Counted from the stretch's first letter, positions 28,202 to 38,170 are shown. The stretch: DNA of 64,000 bases from Rhodobium orientis (GCF_003258835.1 NZ_NPEV01000008.1:58689-122688); one strand, 5' to 3'. The notes: generated by a model from the sequence alone, not told the origin. Made by a program: numbers and translations.

Positions 28202-31200
28202 CTACTGCATTTCCACCTGAATGACGCCGGAAATCGTCTTCAGGGCGCCGGCGATCTGCGGCGAGACGTTGTAGCTGCCGGGAAGCCGGATCTCGACCTC
28301 GCGCATGCCGCCGTCGAGCAAGAGGACGACGCTGACGTCGCCGCCGCCGCCGCGTTTGTCGAGCCGGCGCGACAGGTTTTCCGCCAGCTTTCCGTCGCGC
28401 ACATAGACGCGCATTTCCTTGTTCGCCTTGACCGCCACGTCGTCGAGCGGGCGGATCGTCTGGACGCGGACGCCGACGCTGTCCTCTTCCAGCCGCGTCA
28501 GCACGTCCAGCACCACGGAGGTGCCCGGCTCCAGCAGGTCGCGGTATTCGTTGAGCATGTCGGAGAACAGCATCGCCTCGAACTGGCCGGTCGGATCGGA
28601 GAGCTGGATGATGCCGATGCGGTTGCCGTTGCGCGAGCGGCGCTCCTGGCGCGAGGTGATGGTGCCGACGAGGCGGCCGCCCGGCGCGCCGCCCTTTGCC
28701 GCCTCCACGAACTCGGCCCAGAACTGGATGTTCAGCTTCTTCAGGACGGAGCGGTATTCGTCGAGTGGGTGGGCGGAGAGATAAAAACCGATGGCGTCGA
28801 ACTCGCGCTGGAGCTGCTCGGCCGGCAGCCAGGCATCGACCGGATCGAGACGGACGCTCGGGGCATCGAAGCCGGAAAAGAGCTGGCTCTGGCCGGCGCC
28901 CTCGTCGGCGCTGGTGCGGGCCGCCTCGCCGAGGATGCGGTCGAGCCCGTTCATCAGCCGGGCCCGGTTCGGCTCCATGTCGCTTAGCGCGCCGGCGGCA
29001 ACGAGGCTTTCCAGGCACCTCTTGTTGACGTAGCGCGGGCTGATGCGGCCGGCGAAATCGGTAAGATCCTTGAACGGCTTGTCGCCGCGCGTCTCGACGA
29101 TGTGTTCGACGACCTGGCGGCCGACGCCCTTCAGCGCGGCAAGCGTATAGACGATCGATCCGTCGGCGACGTCGAACTCGGTCGCGGTGCGGTTGACCGA
29201 GGGCGGCACGACCGGAATGCCGAGGCGTTCCGCCTCGCGCTTGAACTCGTGCAGCTTGTCGGTGTTGCCCATGTCCAGCGTCATGGAGGCGGCCAGGAAC
29301 TCCACCGGATAGTTGGCCTTCAGATAGGCGGTCTGGTAGGCGACCAGCGCATAGGCCGCGGCGTGCGACTTGTTGAAGCCGTAATTGGCGAACTTGGCGA
29401 GAAGATCGAAGATCTGGTTGGCCTTGGCGTTGCCGATGCCGTTGTCGATCGCGCCGCCCACGAAGCGCTCGCGCTGGGCGTCCATCTCCGCCTGGATCTT
29501 CTTGCCCATGGCGCGGCGCAGAAGGTCGGCTTCGCCCAGCGAATAGCCCGACATCACCTGGGCGATCTGCATCACCTGTTCCTGGTAGATGATGACGCCG
29601 AAGGTCTCCTTCAGGATCGGCTCCAGCAGCGGATGCAGGTAGTCCGGCTCCTCCTCGCCGTGCTTTCGGGCGTTGTAGATCGGGATGTTGTCCATCGGGC
29701 CCGGCCGGTAGAGGGCAACGAGGGCGACGATGTCCTCGAAGCGGTCGGCGCGCATGCCGGCGAGCGCCCGGCGCATGCCCTGGCTTTCCACCTGGAACAC
29801 GCCGACCGTCTCGCCGCGGCCGAGCATCTCGTAGGTGGTTGCATCGTCGAGCGGCAGGGTCGACAGGTCGATGTCGATACCGCGACGGGCAATGAGGCGG
29901 ACCGCCGTCTGCAGGACCGTCAGCGTCTTCAGGCCGAGGAAGTCGAATTTCACCAGCCCCGCCTGTTCCACCCACTTCATGTTGAACTGGGTGACCGGCA
30001 TGTCGGAACGCGGATCGCGGTAGAGCGGGACCAGCTCGTCGAGCGGCCGGTCGCCGATGACGATGCCGGCGGCGTGGGTCGAGGCGTGGCGGTAGAGGCC
30101 TTCCAGCCGGGTTGCGATCGAGAACAGCTTTTCGACGATCGGCTCGGCCTTGGCCTCTTCCTGCAGGCGCGGCTCTTCGGCGATGGCCTTGTGCAGCGGC
30201 GTCGGGTTGGCCGGATTGTTCGGCACCAGCTTGGCCAGCTTGTCGACCTGGCCGTAGGGCATCTGCAGGACGCGGCCGACGTCGCGCATCACGGCGCGGG
30301 CCTGCAGGGTTCCGAAGGTGATGATCTGGGCGACCTGGTCGCGGCCGTATTTCTCCTGGACGTAGCGGATGACCTCGTCGCGCCGGTCCTGGCAGAAGTC
30401 GATGTCGAAGTCCGGCATCGACACGCGTTCAGGATTGAGGAAGCGCTCGAACAGGAGCCCGAAGCGCAGCGGGTCGAGGTCGGTGATGGTCAGCGCATAG
30501 GCGACCAGCGAGCCGGCGCCCGAACCGCGGCCCGGGCCGACCGGGATGCCTTCGCCCTTGGCCCATTTGATGAAGTCGGAGACGATCAGGAAGTAGCCGG
30601 CATATTGCATGCGGCTGATGGTGCCGAGTTCGTGTTCCAGGCGCGCCTCGTAGGCGTCGCGTTCGACGCCCGGCGCAAGGCCGTGCACCTCCAGCCGGTG
30701 CTCCAGGCCGCGGATCGCCTGGGCGCGCAGCTCCTCGGCCTCGGCGGCAGCGGCTTCCCCCGGATCGGCGCCCTCCGCATCGGCGGTGAAACGCGGCAGG
30801 ATCGGCTTGTGGGTATGCGGGCGGAAATGGCAGCGCCGGGCGATCTCGACGGTGTTTTGAACCGCCTCCGGCAGGTCGGCAAAGAGCTCGACCATTTCCG
30901 CGCGGGTCTTGAAATAGTGGTCGGGGGTCAGCCGGCGCCGGTCCTCCTCGATGACGACCCGGCTTTCGGCAATGCAGATCAGCGCGTCATGGGCCTCGAA
31001 ATCGTCGCGGGCGGGAAAGAACGGCTCGTTGGTGGCAACGAGCGGCAGGCCCTTCCTGTAGGCAAGCTCCACCAGCGGGCCTTCGGTGCGGGCCTCGCGC
31101 GGGTCTTCGTGGCGCTGCAGTTCCACATAGAGGCGGTTGCCGAAGGCGGCGGCAAGCCGGTCGAGGCGGGCCTCGGCCTGGACCGGACTATCTGCCAGAA

Positions 31201-31684
31201 GCGCCTGGTTGACCGGGCCGCCGGTGCCGCCGGTCAAAACGATCAGGCCGTCGCTTGCAGCGGCGAGCCGGTCCATGGTCACGTGCGGCTTCATGGTATT
31301 GTCGGTGTCGAGGAACGAGTGGCTGACGAGGCGCACGAGATTGCCGTAGCCGGCCTCGTCGGCGGCGATGAGCACAAGGCTCGGGAGCTCCCGGCCCTTG
31401 TGCTGGCCGCCGTTGTGGGGCCGCCGCTCGTCGGCGGTGGCATCCTCGAAATCGACGGCGAGCTGGCAACCGACGATCGGCTGGATACCGGCGCCGGCAG
31501 CCTTTTCGGAAAATTCCAGCGCGCCGAAGAGGTTGCCGGTGTCGGCGATGCCGAGCGCAGGCTGCCGGTCACCAAGCGCCAGGTCCAGCAGCCGCTTGAG
31601 CGGCAGCGCCCCTTCCAGCAGCGAGTAGCCGGAATGCACCCGCAAATGTAAGAAGCCGACCGCGTCCATCGTCCCCATCCGCAT
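28202..31684 (-). CDS. dnaE: DNA polymerase III alpha subunit (DnaE1)
   Basis: Replicative polymerase catalytic subunit. 1160 residues, as expected for DnaE1. It starts at or near the ATG at 31684 (two further ATG codons follow within six codons). An N-terminal PHP domain begins [17 protein letters not shown]; the palm carries the catalytic aspartates in [13 protein letters not shown]; fingers and thumb follow with [16 protein letters not shown] and [19 protein letters not shown]; the C-terminal part has an OB fold ([19 protein letters not shown]). Length and sequence favour DnaE1 over the SOS polymerase DnaE2. It lies upstream of rpsB, its usual alphaproteobacterial neighbourhood. Confidence 0.96.
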   Translation of the reverse strand: MRMGTMDAVGFLHLRVHSGYSLLEGALPLKRLLDLALGDRQPALGIADTGNLFGALEFSEKAAGAGIQPIVGCQLAVDFEDATADERRPHNGGQHKGRELPSLVLIAADEAGYGNLVRLVSHSFLDTDNTMKPHVTMDRLAAASDGLIVLTGGTGGPVNQALLADSPVQAEARLDRLAAAFGNRLYVELQRHEDPREARTEGPLVELAYRKGLPLVATNEPFFPARDDFEAHDALICIAESRVVIEEDRRRLTPDHYFKTRAEMVELFADLPEAVQNTVEIARRCHFRPHTHKPILPRFTADAEGADPGEAAAAEAEELRAQAIRGLEHRLEVHGLAPGVERDAYEARLEHELGTISRMQYAGYFLIVSDFIKWAKGEGIPVGPGRGSGAGSLVAYALTITDLDPLRFGLLFERFLNPERVSMPDFDIDFCQDRRDEVIRYVQEKYGRDQVAQIITFGTLQARAVMRDVGRVLQMPYGQVDKLAKLVPNNPANPTPLHKAIAEEPRLQEEAKAEPIVEKLFSIATRLEGLYRHASTHAAGIVIGDRPLDELVPLYRDPRSDMPVTQFNMKWVEQAGLVKFDFLGLKTLTVLQTAVRLIARRGIDIDLSTLPLDDATTYEMLGRGETVGVFQVESQGMRRALAGMRADRFEDIVALVALYRPGPMDNIPIYNARKHGEEEPDYLHPLLEPILKETFGVIIYQEQVMQIAQVMSGYSLGEADLLRRAMGKKIQAEMDAQRERFVGGAIDNGIGNAKANQIFDLLAKFANYGFNKSHAAAYALVAYQTAYLKANYPVEFLAASMTLDMGNTDKLHEFKREAERLGIPVVPPSVNRTATEFDVADGSIVYTLAALKGVGRQVVEHIVETRGDKPFKDLTDFAGRISPRYVNKRCLESLVAAGALSDMEPNRARLMNGLDRILGEAARTSADEGAGQSQLFSGFDAPSVRLDPVDAWLPAEQLQREFDAIGFYLSAHPLDEYRSVLKKLNIQFWAEFVEAAKGGAPGGRLVGTITSRQERRSRNGNRIGIIQLSDPTGQFEAMLFSDMLNEYRDLLEPGTSVVLDVLTRLEEDSVGVRVQTIRPLDDVAVKANKEMRVYVRDGKLAENLSRRLDKRGGGGDVSVVLLLDGGMREVEIRLPGSYNVSPQIAGALKTISGVIQVEMQ

Positions 31685-31877
31685 GGCGGCGACTCACGCC
31701 GCCCGTCGGGGCGAGTTTGAAAAGAACGGGTGGCGGAGTCGACCCTTAAGGGGCCTGCGGCGACTGTCCCGCCGTCCTCGTCCACAGCCGATCCCTTTTC
31801 GCGGGGAACCGTCGGCATGGCCTGCCGGTCGGCCGCCCCCTCGCGGGGAAGCGCCGCCGGCGCGCCGGCGGGCGGCG

Positions 31878-31976
31878 TCAGCCGACCTGGGCGAGGATGT
31901 TGATCCAGAGCGTCAGCGAGGAAGCAAAGAGGGCAAGGGCAACGAGGGCGGCAACGTCGCGGGCAAGGGCTTGCAT
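31878..31976 (-). CDS. 32-residue membrane peptide under LexA control, SidA-like candidate
   Basis: Short ORF not previously marked. ATG at 31976 is preceded by an ideal AAGGAG Shine-Dalgarno 8 nt upstream and ends TGA at 31878. The peptide begins MQALARDVAALVALALF and ends SSLTLWINILAQVG: a basic/acidic tip, one transmembrane helix and a short tail. A sigma-70 promoter with a perfect LexA box in its spacer lies 35-65 nt upstream. In Caulobacter, SidA is a 29-residue LexA-controlled inner-membrane peptide that inhibits division through FtsW, and I recall its gene lying next to dnaE. Function, size, regulation and neighbourhood agree; sequence homology was not tested. Confidence 0.72.
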   Translation of the reverse strand: MQALARDVAALVALALFASSLTLWINILAQVG

Positions 31977-32011
31977 CGGTCAATCTCCTTGTACACCATT
32001 TGTTCTTCCGG

Positions 32012-32040
32012 ACTATGTTCGTTTTTTGTTCTCCTGTCAA
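32012..32040 (-). promoter_or_regulatory. sigma-70 promoter of the 32-residue peptide gene
   Basis: Minus-strand TTGACA (32040-32035), exact 17-nt spacer, and CATAGT (32017-32012, 4 of 6 consensus). Transcription would start near 32004, giving a leader of about 28 nt before the ATG at 31976. Confidence 0.72.
32017..32031. promoter_or_regulatory. LexA (SOS) box, GTTC-N7-GTTC
   Basis: GTTC at 32017-32020, seven bases, GTTC at 32028-32031: the canonical alphaproteobacterial LexA operator (GAAC-N7-GAAC on the other strand). It lies between the -35 and -10 of the peptide gene promoter, the ideal position for repression by steric occlusion. Further GTTC tetramers flank it at 32002 and 32041 but without the 7-nt spacing. 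Confidence 0.78.
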
Positions 32041-32203
32041 GTTCTCCCCGCCCGGGATCTTGCAGGCGTTTGAAATGTCAGGATGCCGCCTGCAAATGCG
32101 CCCGCGACCGGGGCCGAAGACGAAGCGTCCGCCAGCCTCCGAAGCAGGTGCGGATGCGGACCGGGGCCCCGCAAGACGGATCACATTTCATTGAGCGGTG
32201 CGA

Positions 32204-32217
32204 AAATCCGCGGATTT
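32204..32217. promoter_or_regulatory. 14-bp perfect palindrome upstream of the GGDEF gene
   Basis: AAATCCGCGGATTT is self-complementary over 14 bases and ends 9 nt before the TTGACA of the predicted GGDEF promoter. A dimeric regulator could bind here as an activator or repressor. No family is suggested by the sequence alone. Confidence 0.45.
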
Positions 32218-32225
32218 GCGGGATT

Positions 32226-32254
32226 TTGACAGCGCGGCTCGTTTTGTATTTTAA
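32226..32254 (+). promoter_or_regulatory. sigma-70 promoter of the PAS-GGDEF gene
   Basis: TTGACA at 32226-32231 and TTTTAA at 32249-32254 with a 17-nt spacer, in an AT-rich stretch 60-90 nt before the ATG at 32317. A TATTTT at 32247 with 15-nt spacing is an alternative -10. Confidence 0.55.
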
Positions 32255-32316
32255 CACTTTATTCGGCTGCTCACGGCTAGAAACCGTTCAGTCTAACAAG
32301 GTATGGACAACCCTTG

Positions 32317-33303
32317 ATGCATCCTCTCGCCAATTTCTCGGAAGTATTGAAACGTTTTCTACGAAAGCGGTCTTCCGTCGATTTTCGCGCATTGGTCGAG
32401 TCGAGCATGGATATTGTTATCCAGGTTGACCGCAAACACCGCTTCATTTACGTCTCGCCCTCGGTTACTGAAGTTCTCGGGTGGACGCCGGAAGAAATGC
32501 TGGATCATCCGGAACGCATGGCCGTGAAAGAGGAGATGTTCTGTCTGGTGGAGCGCGGCGAAAAGATCCTCCAGGGCGAGATCGTCAGCTCCCGCAAGAC
32601 GTTCCGGACCGTTGCCAAGGACGGCACGCTGAAATGGCTGGACGGGTGCGCCCATGTCCTCAAGGATGCCGTCGGCGGGAGGGAGCCGAACATCGTCGTG
32701 ACGCTGCGCGACGTCACCAGCGAGAAGCTGGAAGAGCAGGAAGTCCGCCAGCTCGCCGCCACCGACGTCCTGACGGGCCTCGCCAACCGGCGGTCCTTCG
32801 ATGAGGCGCTGGAACGCGCCTGGCACAGCTCGCTGCGCTCAAGCAGCCAGTTGTCGCTGCTGCTTCTCGACCTCGACCGCTTCAAGGGCCTCAACGACCG
32901 CTACGGCCACCAGGTCGGCGACGACTGTCTGCGGACGGTGTCCGCGACGCTCATGAAGGCCGGGGCACGGCGGCGGCGCGACCTTGCGGCGCGCTATGGC
33001 GGCGAGGAACTCGTCGTCATCCTGCCCGACACCGGCTCTGCCGATGCCACGGCGGTTGCCGAGCATGTCCGCAAGGCGATAGAGGATCTCGGCCTGCCGA
33101 ACGAGGACAATACGGCGGGCAACGGACTGGTGACCGCCAGCATCGGCGTTGCCACGGCGCTTGCCCGCAGCGGCGGCACGATGGGCACGCCCGGAGGCCT
33201 GTTGATGGCCGCCGACAATGCGCTCTACAAGGCCAAGGCGGACGGCCGGAACCGGGTCGTCAGCACCATGCTGCTGGCGCCGGCTGAGGCGGCGACCGGC
33301 TAG
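32317..33303 (+). CDS. PAS-GGDEF diguanylate cyclase
   Basis: Predicted soluble c-di-GMP synthase of 328 residues. A PAS fold spans about residues 22-135 (MDIVIQVDRKHRFIYVSPSV, PAC-like VVTLRDVTSEK), joined by a short helix to a GGDEF domain (ATDVLTGLANRRSFDEAL). The active site is GGEEL at residues 228-232, a catalytically competent variant, and an RRRD I-site lies five residues upstream, so product inhibition is expected. There is no EAL domain, signal peptide or membrane segment. The ATG at 32317 has only a weak Shine-Dalgarno. Transcribed divergently from the SOS peptide and dnaE; convergent with lolD. Confidence 0.9.
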   Translation: MHPLANFSEVLKRFLRKRSSVDFRALVESSMDIVIQVDRKHRFIYVSPSVTEVLGWTPEEMLDHPERMAVKEEMFCLVERGEKILQGEIVSSRKTFRTVAKDGTLKWLDGCAHVLKDAVGGREPNIVVTLRDVTSEKLEEQEVRQLAATDVLTGLANRRSFDEALERAWHSSLRSSSQLSLLLLDLDRFKGLNDRYGHQVGDDCLRTVSATLMKAGARRRRDLAARYGGEELVVILPDTGSADATAVAEHVRKAIEDLGLPNEDNTAGNGLVTASIGVATALARSGGTMGTPGGLLMAADNALYKAKADGRNRVVSTMLLAPAEAATG

Positions 33304-33322
33304 GCCGGCGGCCCGAGCCCGA

Positions 33323-34027
33323 TCAGATCTCCACCACCCTTCCCTCCTGCAGCGTGATGCGCCGGTCCATGCGGCGGGCAAGCTCCAGGTTATGGGTAGC
33401 GATCAGCGCGGCAAGGCCGGTGGCGCGCACGAGGGCTGCCAGCGCGTCGAAGACATGGGCCGAGGTGCGCGGGTCGAGGTTGCCGGTCGGCTCGTCGGCC
33501 AGCACCAGCCGCGGCGCGTTGACGACGGCGCGGGCGATCGCCACGCGCTGGCGCTCGCCGCCGGACAGCTCGGCCGGGCGATGGTCGCCGCGATCCTTCA
33601 GCCGCATATAAGCGAGAAGCTGCTCGGCGCGCACGGCCGCTTCCTTGCGCCCGAGGCCGCAGATCATCTGCGGCAGGACGAGATTCTCGACCGCGGTGAA
33701 CTCCGGCAGCAGGTGGTGGAACTGGTAGACGAAGCCGATGTCGAGGCGGCGGATGCGGGTGCGGTCGGCATCGCGCAAGGAGCCGCAGGCGGTGCCGTTG
33801 ATATAGACCTCGCCCTCGTCGGGCCGCTCCAGGAGGCCGGCGATGTGCAGAAGCGTCGACTTGCCGGCGCCGGACGGTGCGACCAGCGCGACCAGTTCGC
33901 CGGCACCGATCTCAAGGTCGGCACCGGTGAGGACGTCGAGCCGCCCCTCGCCCTCGCGATAGGCGCGCTGAACGCCGGAAAGCTGCAGGGTCGGCGGCCG
34001 GTCGGCAGTGGGTGCGGTGTCGGTCAT
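33323..34027 (-). CDS. lolD: lipoprotein-releasing ABC transporter ATPase LolD
   Basis: ATPase of the LolCD(E) machine that extracts outer-membrane lipoproteins from the inner membrane. 234 residues with Walker A ([10 protein letters not shown]), signature [14 protein letters not shown], Walker B with [12 protein letters not shown] and the H-loop histidine in LIATHN. It follows lolC by 3 nt on the same strand. Confidence 0.95.
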   Translation of the reverse strand: MTDTAPTADRPPTLQLSGVQRAYREGEGRLDVLTGADLEIGAGELVALVAPSGAGKSTLLHIAGLLERPDEGEVYINGTACGSLRDADRTRIRRLDIGFVYQFHHLLPEFTAVENLVLPQMICGLGRKEAAVRAEQLLAYMRLKDRGDHRPAELSGGERQRVAIARAVVNAPRLVLADEPTGNLDPRTSAHVFDALAALVRATGLAALIATHNLELARRMDRRITLQEGRVVEI

Positions 34028-34030
34028 CGC

Positions 34031-35338
34031 CTACTCGTAGCGAAGCGCTTCGACGGGATCGAGGCGGGCGGCGCGCCAAGCCGGGTAAAGGGTGGCAAGG
34101 AAGCAAAGCACCAGGGCCATGACGACGACCGTGACCGTCTCGCCATTGTCCATGTCGGCCGGCATCTCGGCGAGGAAATAAAGCTCCGGCGAGAACAGTT
34201 CGGTGCTGGTCAGCCAGGCGGTGAACTGGCGGATCGATTCGATGTTGGCGCAGACGACGACGCCGAGCAGGAACCCGGCGAGCGTGCCGATCGTGCCGAT
34301 GGCCGCGCCGGTGATGAAGAAGACACGCATGATGGCGCCGCGGGTCGCGCCCATGGTGCGCAGGATGGCGATGTCGCTGCCCTTGTCCTTCACCAGCATG
34401 ATGAGGCCGGAGATGATGTTGAGCGCGGCGACGAGCACGATCAGCGTCAGGATCAGGAACATCACGTTTCGCTCCACCTCAAGGGCGGAAAAGAAGGTGG
34501 TGTTGCGCTGTCGCCAGTCGACGATGAAGGTCGGCCGCCCGGCCGCCTTTTCCACCGTCGGGCGCATCTCGCCGACGTCGTCGGGATGGTCGACGAAGAC
34601 GTCAATCGCCGTCGCCCGGCCCTCCTGGTTAAAATAGAGCTGGGCCTGCGCGAACGGCATGAAGACGAGGGTGTTGTCGTATTCCGACATGCCGACCTCA
34701 AAGACGGCGGCGACCGGATAGGCCTTCACCCGCGGGGTGACGCCGAGCGGTGTGGCGTTGCCGCGCGGGGTGACGATGGTCACCTGGTCGCCGACAGCAA
34801 CGCCCATGGAGCGGGCGAGCCGGGAGCCGACGGCAATCCCCTTGCCGGTGTCGAAATTCTCCAGCGAGCCGGCGATCACCGTGCCGCCGACCAGCGGCAG
34901 GCGTTCCAGGTCGACGTCGCGCACGCCGCGGACCAGCGCGCCGAAGGCGCCGGCCGGCCCGGAGACGAGCGCCTGGCCCTCCACATAGGGCATGGCAAAG
35001 ACGACGCCGTCGACCATGTCGAGGCGGGCCGTGACGTCGGCATAGTCGGTCAGCGGGCCGTCGATCGGCTGGACCAGGAAATGGCCGTTGACGCCGAGGA
35101 TCTTGTCGAGGAGCTCGGTCCGGAACCCGTTCATCACCGCCATGACGATGATCAGGGTGGCAACGCCGAGCATGATGCCGAAGAAGGAAAAGCCGGCGAT
35201 GACGGAGATGAACGCCTCGCGGCGGCGGGCGCGCAGATAGCGCCAGGCGAGCATCCACTCGAACGCCGCAAAGGGGCGGGTCGCACCCGGCGGCGCGCCT
35301 GCAGCATCCATGGCGTCGGGTGCGCCTGTCTCCGTCAC
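34031..35338 (-). CDS. lolC: lipoprotein-releasing ABC permease LolC/LolE
   Basis: Membrane subunit of the lipoprotein exporter. 435 residues with the MacB/LolC topology: a first helix ([20 protein letters not shown]), a large periplasmic domain of about 200 residues, then three C-terminal helices ([58 protein letters not shown]). Alphaproteobacteria usually have one such protein acting as a homodimer, so the LolC/LolE distinction does not apply. The start overlaps the proS stop by 4 nt. Confidence 0.94.
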   Translation of the reverse strand: MTETGAPDAMDAAGAPPGATRPFAAFEWMLAWRYLRARRREAFISVIAGFSFFGIMLGVATLIIVMAVMNGFRTELLDKILGVNGHFLVQPIDGPLTDYADVTARLDMVDGVVFAMPYVEGQALVSGPAGAFGALVRGVRDVDLERLPLVGGTVIAGSLENFDTGKGIAVGSRLARSMGVAVGDQVTIVTPRGNATPLGVTPRVKAYPVAAVFEVGMSEYDNTLVFMPFAQAQLYFNQEGRATAIDVFVDHPDDVGEMRPTVEKAAGRPTFIVDWRQRNTTFFSALEVERNVMFLILTLIVLVAALNIISGLIMLVKDKGSDIAILRTMGATRGAIMRVFFITGAAIGTIGTLAGFLLGVVVCANIESIRQFTAWLTSTELFSPELYFLAEMPADMDNGETVTVVVMALVLCFLATLYPAWRAARLDPVEALRYE

Positions 35339-36669
35339 GATGCGCCCCTTGCCTCCGCGACAAGGCGGTTCATGGCGGCTTCCGGCGTCAGCGAGGCGCG
35401 CTCGCCGGTCGCCCGGTTCTTCAGCTCCACCTCGCCCGAAGCCAGCCCCTTCGGTCCGACGACGACCTGCCAGGGCACGCCGATCAGGTCCATGGTGGCG
35501 AACTTGGCGCCGGCGCGCTGGTCGGTGTCGTCATAGAGCGCATCGAAGCCGGCGGCGCGCATCTCGCCATAGAGCCGCTCGCACATGGCGTCGGTGGCGG
35601 CGTCGCCCTGCTTCAGGTTGACGACGGCGGCATCGAACGGGGCGACCGAGGCCGGCCAGATGATGCCGTTGTCGTCATGGCTCGCCTCGATGATGGCGCC
35701 GACGAGGCGCGACACGCCGATGCCGTAGGAGCCCATATGCACCGGCACGTTCTGGCCGTCGGCCGTCGTCACCTTGGCGTTCATGGGATCGGAATATTTG
35801 GTGCCGAAATAGAAGATGTGGCCGACCTCGATGCCGCGGGCGGCGATGCGCCTGTCTTCCGGCACGGCCGCGAAAGCCGCCTCGTCGTGCTTTTCGTCGG
35901 TGGCGGCATAGAGCGAGGTCCAGGCATCGACGATCGGCGACAGGTCGCTGTCGAAGTCGACGTCCTCGCCGGGCACGGGCATGTCGAGAAGGTCCTTGTG
36001 GCAGAAGACGCCGCTCTCGCCGGTCGAGGCAAGGACGATGAACTCGTGGCTCATGTCGCCGCCGATCGGGCCGGAGTCCGCCTTCATCGGGATCGCCTGC
36101 ATGCCGAGGCGGGCAAAGGTCCTCAGATAGGCCACGAACATACGGTGATAGGCCCGGCGAGCGCTCTCCTTGTCGAGGTCGAAGGAATAGGCGTCCTTCA
36201 TGAAGAATTCGCGGCCGCGCATGACGCCGAAGCGTGGGCGCACCTCGTCGCGGAACTTCCACTGAATGTGGTAGAGGTTGAGCGGCAGGTCGCGGAACGA
36301 GCGCACATAGGAGCGGAAGATCTCGGTGATCATCTCCTCGTTCGTCGGGCCGTAGAGCATCGAGCGGTCGTGCCGGTCGCTGATGCGCAGCATCTCCTTG
36401 CCGTAGTCGTCATAGCGGCCGCTTTCGATCCACAGATCGGCCGGCTGCACCGTCGGCATCAGCATTTCCAGCGCACCGGCGCGGTTCTGCTCCTCGCGGA
36501 CGATCCCCTCGATCTTGCGCAGCACCTTCAGGCCGAGCGGCAGCCAGGAATAGATGCCCGCGGCTTGCTGACGCATCATGCCGGCGCGCAGCATCAAACG
36601 GTGGGAAACGATCTCCGCCTCTTTCGGGGTCTCTTTCAAAATCGGCAGGAAATACCGGGACAATCGCAT
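35335..36669 (-). CDS. proS: prolyl-tRNA synthetase (short form)
   Basis: Charges tRNA-Pro. The start at 36669 ([18 protein letters not shown]) is the family-typical N-terminus, giving 444 residues; the frame is open 18 codons further. Class-II motifs are visible: motif 1 around [19 protein letters not shown], motif 2 with [18 protein letters not shown], motif 3 with [14 protein letters not shown]. The cis-editing insertion of the 570-residue E. coli type is absent, as is usual in alphaproteobacteria and mitochondria. Head of proS-lolC-lolD. Confidence 0.96.
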   Translation of the reverse strand: MRLSRYFLPILKETPKEAEIVSHRLMLRAGMMRQQAAGIYSWLPLGLKVLRKIEGIVREEQNRAGALEMLMPTVQPADLWIESGRYDDYGKEMLRISDRHDRSMLYGPTNEEMITEIFRSYVRSFRDLPLNLYHIQWKFRDEVRPRFGVMRGREFFMKDAYSFDLDKESARRAYHRMFVAYLRTFARLGMQAIPMKADSGPIGGDMSHEFIVLASTGESGVFCHKDLLDMPVPGEDVDFDSDLSPIVDAWTSLYAATDEKHDEAAFAAVPEDRRIAARGIEVGHIFYFGTKYSDPMNAKVTTADGQNVPVHMGSYGIGVSRLVGAIIEASHDDNGIIWPASVAPFDAAVVNLKQGDAATDAMCERLYGEMRAAGFDALYDDTDQRAGAKFATMDLIGVPWQVVVGPKGLASGEVELKNRATGERASLTPEAAMNRLVAEARGAS

Positions 36670-36894
36670 GGGGGAGCTCGCTTTATCGGGAATCGGGCGT
36701 TTCGAAAACGCGTGTGAAGTCAAACCGGATGCGGGTGGAAATTACAAGCCCTTGCACAGAGGCGCGCCGTCGCGCCGGGGTCTCCAATGGCGGAAATTAA
36801 CCTTTTCCCTAGATCGGTCAGAGCCCTCACAGAAAATATGATCAATTTTGCGGCGACAGGTGCACAAAATGATGACAAACCGATTTCGATGGGT

Positions 36895-37108
36895 TAGTCT
36901 TATAGGATAAATACAAGGGATCGCCGCTCTAAGTGGATGATCCTAACGAGGCATCGCGGTCTGAGTCTTGGGAGGAAGGACTCCCTGGCGCACCTTAGGG
37001 TCGCAGCCGCTCAAACGCAGGAGATCCCTGATTTCCTGTAAAAGAGCTATGGGAGTTTAGACGCGTAACTTTGGTAAGCAAGGCTCACAAGGCCTTGCTT
37101 ATTTTTTT
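36895..37108 (+). ncRNA. candidate small RNA with intrinsic terminator
   Basis: A plus-strand region without ORFs ends in an excellent rho-independent terminator and contains several local stems: GGGAG/CTCCC around 36970-36985 and CAGGA/TCCTG around 37018-37039, plus GGATC/GATCC arms near 36919-36945. A TTATAGGAT stretch at about 36899-36907 may be the -10. Nothing lies downstream on the same strand for it to lead. It does not match 4.5S RNA, tmRNA or RNase P RNA motifs that I know; 6S RNA could be neither confirmed nor excluded. Boundaries, especially the 5' end, are guesses. Confidence 0.45.
37076..37108 (+). terminator. strong intrinsic terminator
   Basis: Nine-bp perfect stem AAGCAAGGC (37076-37084) with GCCTTGCTT (37092-37100), 7-nt loop, followed by A and seven T residues. 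The T-tract orientation is plus strand, where no protein gene precedes it within 3 kb. Confidence 0.88.
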
Positions 37109-37370
37109 GTTGCCAATGCCTCCCGCAATCGCGCCCTCTCCTGCCACCAAAAAAGTCACTTATCTTTCAACACCGTAGTTATTCGCGCAGCACACCTTAC
37201 CGCCAGCGCGGGGGCGACACGCCGTGTGTCCGGACGCCTCTTCCCGCAAGGATGGCGCGCGTTTTCAGAACGGCGGTGTGGTCAGGATGTCGAAATTACG
37301 ATCGGGGGACCATCGCGCGACGCGTCAGCGGCACGGGCCAAAACGTACGCCCGCAGCCGCGACGTGAGCC

Positions 37371-37631
37371 CTATCGCGGCCCCGGAAGCGGGATGTCGTC
37401 GATTCGGAAGCCGGCTGCCCACAGGGCGTAGAGGCCGGCGAAAATGAGTCCCGCAACGACGGTGGTGGCGAGGAATTTGCGGATCAGCATCGGCCGCGCC
37501 GGAGCGCTCGGCGCGGAGCCGGGCACGATGTCGTCTTCCTCCGCCTGGGTGCGCACGCCAAAGGGCAGGACGGCGAACAGCACCACCCACCAGATGATGA
37601 AATAGATCGCAAGGGCGCTCCAGAACGACAT
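37371..37631 (-). CDS. DUF1467 family small membrane protein
   Basis: 86 residues with two transmembrane helices: MSFWSALAIYFIIWWVVLFA at the N-terminus and TTVVAGLIFAGLYALWAAGF near the C-terminus, joined by a loop containing LPFGVRTQAEEDDIVPGSAP. The LPFGVRTQ-E motif and size are typical of the alphaproteobacterial DUF1467 family, of unknown function, which is regularly found between mce and proS. It starts 6 nt after mce, so the two are co-transcribed. Confidence 0.9.
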   Translation of the reverse strand: MSFWSALAIYFIIWWVVLFAVLPFGVRTQAEEDDIVPGSAPSAPARPMLIRKFLATTVVAGLIFAGLYALWAAGFRIDDIPLPGPR

Positions 37632-37637
37632 GGTCGA

Positions 37638-38042
37638 TCAGGCTTCTTCCAGCTCGACGAGGGTGCCGCAGAAGTCCTTGGGATGCAGGAACAGCACCCG
37701 CTTGCCGTGGGCGCCGATCTTCGGATCGCCGTTGCCGAGGACGCGCGCGCCTTCCGCCTTCAGGTGATCGCGGGCGGCGATGATGTCGTCGACCTCGTAG
37801 CACAGGTGATGGATGCCGCCGGTCGGGTTGCGATCGAGGAAGTTCTGGATCGGCGAGCCCTCGCCGAGCGGCTCCAGCAGCTCGATCTTGGTGTTCGGCA
37901 GCTCCACGAAGACCGTGGTGACGCCGTGGTCCGGCTGCGGCACCTTGTCCGACACCGTACCGCCGAGGGTGTCGCGATAGACCGCGGTCGCCGCATCGAT
38001 GTCGGAAACGGCAATCGCCACATGGTTCAGACGTCCGATCAT
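37638..38042 (-). CDS. mce: methylmalonyl-CoA epimerase
   Basis: Interconverts (R)- and (S)-methylmalonyl-CoA in propionyl-CoA catabolism. The ATG at 38042 with a GAAGGA Shine-Dalgarno gives 134 residues (a TTG three codons earlier is not needed). It is a vicinal-oxygen-chelate fold with metal ligands in RLNHVAIAVSD and GGIHHLCYEVDDI, and the conserved C-terminal VLFLHPKDFCGTLVELEE. Confidence 0.96.
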   Translation of the reverse strand: MIGRLNHVAIAVSDIDAATAVYRDTLGGTVSDKVPQPDHGVTTVFVELPNTKIELLEPLGEGSPIQNFLDRNPTGGIHHLCYEVDDIIAARDHLKAEGARVLGNGDPKIGAHGKRVLFLHPKDFCGTLVELEEA

Positions 38043-38170
38043 GTCCTTCAACTCCTCATCGTTTCCATCGTTCTAGTGCATCCGCCCCGGTCCGCAAATG
38101 CTCCGAATGGTGGAATCGATCTGTGCGTTCAGACGCCATGCAGGCTTTCCGGCGCATTGGCGCCGGCGCA

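Larger units (their letters stand above)
36670..37370. other. 701-bp gap between DUF1467 gene and proS
   Basis: No convincing protein gene on either strand. The stretch is distinctly more AT-rich than its neighbours in 36780-36930 and 37070-37200. It holds a candidate plus-strand small RNA ending in a strong terminator at 37076-37108, and presumably the proS promoter reading leftward. From 37110 to 37370 I see no other clear element. Confidence 0.6.

Noticed and set aside
28202..31684. dnaE as the SOS mutagenesis polymerase DnaE2 because of the nearby LexA box
   Set aside because: Length of 1160 residues, PHP and OB domains and neighbours fit DnaE1; there is no imuA/imuB cassette, and the LexA box drives the small peptide gene 190 nt upstream of dnaE.
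31683..32429. 248-codon plus-strand open frame upstream of the GGDEF gene
   Set aside because: Overlaps the GGDEF promoter, its first 37 codons and the SOS peptide; composition is not protein-like and no initiation signal is seen.
36895..37108. Assignment of the candidate RNA as 4.5S RNA, tmRNA or RNase P RNA
   Set aside because: The GGAAGCAG-type SRP loop, the tmRNA acceptor/tag and RNase P core motifs are not present; 6S RNA could not be judged without a covariance model.
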